Assembly (NCBI RefSeq): GCF_016126015.1
Contig: NZ_JAEFDB010000003.1
Location: 248,001 to 312,000, forward strand
Reading direction: 5' to 3'
Origin: Capnocytophaga periodontitidis
Lineage (GTDB): Bacteria > Bacteroidota > Bacteroidia > Flavobacteriales > Flavobacteriaceae
Length of the DNA: 64,000 nt
Shown here: in pieces, positions 60,820 through 64,000 of the stretch
How positions within the stretch are numbered: position 1 is the stretch's first letter
Layout: the number at the start of each line of letters is the position of its first letter
The notes under the pieces: model-generated
The model's database searches: none
Seen by the model: only the letters and a program-made list of their open reading frames with translations
What the model was told of the DNA's origin: nothing
Translations under genes and position numbers: made by a program

Positions 60820-62679
60820 ATGCGCATACTGCTTATCGCTCTTTTCTTCTTTTGTTTTAGCACTGCTTTAGCCCAAAAAGCAGATGCTGAAACAGTGCGC
60901 TTTATAATGTCGCTTGATACGGTGAAAGAAAACCAACAACCCACTACAATCAAACAATTTATAGCTGAAACATTTTCATCTCAGCAGCGGGGTAACTCTC
61001 CTGCTTATTGGCTTACCAAAGAACGCTTGCTAAAAGCCGAAAAGAAAAAAGATAGTATTGCTTATGCTTTAAATGCAGTACAACTGAAAGATAATCAATA
61101 CGAATTGGCAGTTTTGCACTTTGTGGAAAGCTTGCAGGCAAAAAACGAGTACAAATCGTTAGCGCCTCACCAAACAGTAAAAGCACTCTTGCAACAAACT
61201 CAAATAGCAGAACAACATCATTGCAGGAATGTATACAGATTATACGACGAGTTAGCTAAGTATGCTTACCTAAATGCACTGAGTTTTGGTAACTATACCG
61301 AAAGCAAAAAATACGTACAACAGTATATAGACCACCACCCTTACAAGCAGCACCCCCGCGTGCGACAACGGTATTACGATATCTGTTGTATGATTGCCCT
61401 CAGCGAGAAAAACATCAATGATTTTGAAAAATACTACGCATTAGCAGCTCCTTTAGCCAAAAAAATGAACGAGCCCGAAGCCCTCAATCGCTTGCGTCAG
61501 TTTGAAGCCGAATACTACAAACTCACAGGCAAAAACGCACAGTCGCTGGCGATAATGCAACAGAGTTTTCAAGTGGCAAAAAAACGCCATAACCTTTCCC
61601 CTCAGTTGCTTCTCAATATGTCGCGTACCTTTCTGCAAAACAAACAGTACGATTCGGCTATCTACTACTCGCGCGAGGCAATTGCAATGAATCGCGCTAT
61701 CGGTGCCGACCCCGCAAACAGTTTCAATTACTACCGCGCTCTCAACGAGGCATACAGAAAGAAAGGTGATTACCGCAATGCTTACTACGCACTCGATACT
61801 GTACTCACCCTATTTGCAGCTCGCGAAAAATCCATACAAGCCGATAAAAACAACGAATTGCTCACTCAGTTCCAAACCGAGAAAAAAGACCTGCAAATCA
61901 AAGCACTGAAAATGGATAATGAGCTGAGTGAAAAGAGAATTTCTCAACAGAAGTTCCTTATTATAGCTATTGTATTCTTTCTGGGGATAATTTTAGTGTT
62001 GTTCTACCTATTTTACAACCGTAGGCTGTTGAAAGCTAAAAACAAACAACTCCAAGCTGAAAACAAACAATTGCTCTTGGAGCAACAAACCCGACAATTA
62101 CAACTAAATCCGCATTTTATATACAACGCAATCGCTAACCTGCAAGGACTTATCGGCGACCAGCAAACTGAACGCGCCAATAGTTATCTCGTAGCTTTCT
62201 CTCAATTTATTAGAAAACAATTGGAGTTAAACCGCGAAGAGACTATCACCTTACAAGAGGAAATAGAAGCCATTGAAATTTATGTAAAACTTCAGCAAAT
62301 GCGATATGAGAACCGTTTTACTTTTCACGTGGAAACCGATTTGGATACCGAAGCCTACTTGCTCCCTCCTATGCTCATTCAGCCTTTTGTAGAAAATGCT
62401 ATTGAACACGGCTTTAAAAATATCAACTACCAAGGAATACTCACACTCACTATAGAAGAAAAAGATAACAAACTGCATCTTATCCTTATTGATAATGGCA
62501 ATGGCAAAGGGGTATCTAACCCTCATAAAAAATCGCTTTCTAAACTGATTACCCAAGAGCGTTTAGACCTTTTGTTTAACACCCAACAAAAAGGCAATGC
62601 TTATTTTGATGCTGCTCCCTTGTCCCCTCCCGAAATGGGATACCGAGTAATAATTGTAATCCCAGTAATACCCTCTTAA
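60820..62679 (+). CDS. LytS-like sensor histidine kinase with an N-terminal helical-repeat sensor
   Basis: A 619-residue protein: signal peptide (MRILLIALFFFCFSTALAQ), a periplasmic helical-repeat (TPR-like) region (about 25-370), one membrane helix (FLIIAIVFFLGIILVLFYLFY), a coiled coil, and a His_kinase domain with phospho-acceptor His in QLNPHFIYNAIANLQGLI, N box PFVENAIEHGFKN and a short C-terminal ATPase part. It signals to the LytTR regulator 5 bp downstream. Ligand unknown. Start at 60820 is fixed by promoter position and signal peptide. Confidence 0.9.
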   Translation: MRILLIALFFFCFSTALAQKADAETVRFIMSLDTVKENQQPTTIKQFIAETFSSQQRGNSPAYWLTKERLLKAEKKKDSIAYALNAVQLKDNQYELAVLHFVESLQAKNEYKSLAPHQTVKALLQQTQIAEQHHCRNVYRLYDELAKYAYLNALSFGNYTESKKYVQQYIDHHPYKQHPRVRQRYYDICCMIALSEKNINDFEKYYALAAPLAKKMNEPEALNRLRQFEAEYYKLTGKNAQSLAIMQQSFQVAKKRHNLSPQLLLNMSRTFLQNKQYDSAIYYSREAIAMNRAIGADPANSFNYYRALNEAYRKKGDYRNAYYALDTVLTLFAAREKSIQADKNNELLTQFQTEKKDLQIKALKMDNELSEKRISQQKFLIIAIVFFLGIILVLFYLFYNRRLLKAKNKQLQAENKQLLLEQQTRQLQLNPHFIYNAIANLQGLIGDQQTERANSYLVAFSQFIRKQLELNREETITLQEEIEAIEIYVKLQQMRYENRFTFHVETDLDTEAYLLPPMLIQPFVENAIEHGFKNINYQGILTLTIEEKDNKLHLILIDNGNGKGVSNPHKKSLSKLITQERLDLLFNTQQKGNAYFDAAPLSPPEMGYRVIIVIPVIPS

Positions 62680-62684
62680 CTGAT

Positions 62685-63422
62685 ATGAAAGTTTATATTT
62701 TAGAAGACGAAACTAATATTTTAAAGTACCTCATCTCCTTAGTTGAGGCACTTCCGTTTGTGCAAATTGTAGGCTATGCTTCCGAAATTGTTAAAGCTGA
62801 AAAAGAGATTCCTGTTTTGCAACCCGAGCTCATCCTTTCGGATATTCAGCTTGCCGATGGCAATAGTTTTACACTTTTTTCACGGATAAAAACTGATAGT
62901 TTGCAGATTATCTTTATCACCGCCTTCAATCAGTTTGCTATGGAAGCCCTAAATTTAGGCGCTTTTGCCTATCTGCTAAAACCCATAGACAAAACTACTT
63001 TAAACGATACCCTATTGCGCTGTTACCAAAAACAAGAGCAATATAAGTTCAATCAACATCAAATGCAATTGGCAATGCAGTATTACACCGAAAAGAAAGA
63101 AGTGACCAAACTCGCACTCAAAACAGCTGATTGCATACAAATAGTGCCCGTACAAGATATTGTGTATTGCCAAAGTGATAAAGGTTATACTACCTTCTAC
63201 CTTGCCGATAAACAGCAAATAGTAGTGAGTAAAGTGCTAAAAGAATACGAATCGCTGTTGCCCGAAACTCAATTTGTGCGTTGCCACCAGTCGTATTTAG
63301 TGAATAGCACCTATATAAAGAAGTACTACAAAGATGGACTCTTAGAACTTACTACCGGTCATACGCTCCCCGTATCCGACCGCAAACGCGAATACGTACA
63401 AGAATTTTTGTTGAAAAACTAA
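62685..63422 (+). CDS. LytTR-family response regulator
   Basis: A 245-residue protein with a receiver domain (1-120; Asp in ILSDIQLADGNSFT, Lys in YLLKPIDKTT) and a LytTR DNA-binding domain (about 145-245; VPVQDIVYCQSDKGYTTFYL, FVRCHQSYLVNSTYIKKYY). It is the partner of the adjacent kinase and should bind direct repeats upstream of target genes. It is followed after about 40 bp by an IS982-like element. Confidence 0.94.
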   Translation: MKVYILEDETNILKYLISLVEALPFVQIVGYASEIVKAEKEIPVLQPELILSDIQLADGNSFTLFSRIKTDSLQIIFITAFNQFAMEALNLGAFAYLLKPIDKTTLNDTLLRCYQKQEQYKFNQHQMQLAMQYYTEKKEVTKLALKTADCIQIVPVQDIVYCQSDKGYTTFYLADKQQIVVSKVLKEYESLLPETQFVRCHQSYLVNSTYIKKYYKDGLLELTTGHTLPVSDRKREYVQEFLLKN

Positions 63423-63458
63423 TTAATGTGAGTTCGACGTAAGAAAAGTTATTTTTTA

Positions 63459-63490
63459 TTTGCAAAAAAGGGATAGTTTTAGTAACTTTG
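63459..63490 (+). promoter_or_regulatory. Promoter within the IS982-like element
   Basis: -33 TTTG (63459-63462), a 20-nt spacer and the -7 box TAACTTTG (63483-63490). Confidence 0.6.
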
Positions 63491-63528
63491 TAGTTTGAAA
63501 ATCAAAAGTTTAACTAAAAGACTATCCC
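63470..63528 (+). other. Inverted repeat hairpin in the transposase leader
   Basis: GGGATAGTTTTAGT (63470-63483) pairs with ACTAAAAGACTATCCC (63513-63528), two bases apart in length; it spans the transcript start and ends at the first ATG. Such hairpins can block read-through translation of transposase from outside promoters. Confidence 0.5.
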
Positions 63529-63530
63529 TA

Positions 63531-64000
63531 TGTTATCATAGACACAAAGTTACGGAAATTTTCTTTATAATAGACGAATTTGACAAGAATTTTGAAAAAA
63601 TAGTCTCTGACCATAGCCTTGTGCAAAATACTGACTTAAAACAGAGAAATCGTAAATCAACTTTATCTGATAGTGAGGTTATGACTATTCTAATTCTCTT
63701 TCATTCAGGTCATTATAGAGATTTAAAACATTACTATATCAATCACATAAAGAAGCATATGAAAAGTGAATTCCCACAAACTGTATCCTACAATCGATTC
63801 GTTGAATTGCAAAAGAAAGTAGTTGTAAAATTAGCTATATTCTTGAAAATGTTTTGTTTAGGAAAATGTACTGTCATTTCGTATATTGATTCTACCCCCA
63901 TAAGATTTTGTCATATCAAACGTGAAAAACAACATAAAGTATTCAAAGGATTTGCCCAAAAAGAACAATGTTCTTTAGGCTGGTTCTATGGATTTAAGTT
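63531..64000 (+). pseudogene. IS982-family transposase, partial, start disrupted
   Basis: The reading frame encodes VTEIFFIIDEFDKNFEKIV, then LSDSEVMTILILFHSGHYRD, then SYIDSTPIRFCHIKR, where the Asp is the first DDE residue, as in IS982 transposases. The only nearby ATG (63530) is in another frame and hits a stop after three codons; the in-frame sequence before the conserved start (TGT TAT CAT AGA) has no Met. Either a base has been lost near 63533-63543, a non-ATG codon is used, or the sequence has an error. The protein is cut by the window edge after about 155 residues. Confidence 0.75.

Larger units (their letters stand above)
63440..64000 (+). mobile_element. IS982-family insertion sequence, left part (cut by the window edge)
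   Basis: The region holds a transposase typical of IS982 preceded by its own promoter and an inverted-repeat hairpin. The exact left end is not visible: no ACCC-type terminal inverted repeat was recognised, so the boundary near 63440 is approximate. The right end lies outside the window. Confidence 0.65.

Overview
The window looks like chromosome of a flavobacterium, most likely a Capnocytophaga or close relative. The evidence is the gliding lipoprotein GldH, Bacteroidetes-only families (DUF4836, DUF3276, a BT_3928-like DoxX protein, SusC-like motifs), and promoters of the Bacteroidetes type (-33 TTTG, 19-21 nt spacer, -7 TAnnTTTG) in front of many genes. Genus is inference; no rRNA or tRNA gene was seen.

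Layout. 1-8.9 kb: tail of a DUF2807 protein, a class III aminotransferase, a cyclophilin-FKBP fusion, NhaD, a GH3/serine-hydrolase fusion preceded by a frameshifted small gene and a 59-residue protein, and a sigma-54 response regulator. 8.9-9.5 kb: a gene-free AT-rich stretch with helically phased repeats. 9.5-14.3 kb: MacAB-like operon (adaptor, DUF4836 lipoprotein, ATPase, FtsX-type permease). 14.4-26.3 kb: GH92 mannosidase, DUF3108, a Sel1-repeat protein, an LpxL-like acyltransferase, an ABC-F ATPase, and an SGNH/MBOAT pair that probably O-acylates a surface glycan. 26.5-33.1 kb: ricT-gldH-PBP1A, an MltD-like transglycosylase, a UbiA-type prenyltransferase. 33.1-41.6 kb: an RND efflux operon split by three paralogous small exported proteins and the stub of a fourth. 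41.7-51.3 kb: OmpA-type protein, VIT/vWA protein, ABC exporter, DUF3276, XerD, DoxX-like protein, rpmA-rplU. 51.4-57.2 kb: fmt, lptF/G-lolA, cydAB. 57.3-63.4 kb: amidinotransferase-like enzyme, hemA, an L,D-transpeptidase, a LytS/LytTR two-component pair. From about 63.45 kb to the edge: the left part of an IS982-like element.

Most genes are core flavobacterial functions in cell envelope, transport and respiration. Two things stand out. Short arrays with 7-bp or 8-bp periods lie between genes: the octamers usually run straight into a promoter with a fixed 19-20 nt spacer, and the heptamers sit at gene ends. The RND operon also carries exported proteins made of TonB-plug-like segments around a carboxypeptidase-regulatory-like domain, with no receptor barrel. 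All functional assignments come from motifs read by eye; no database search was run.
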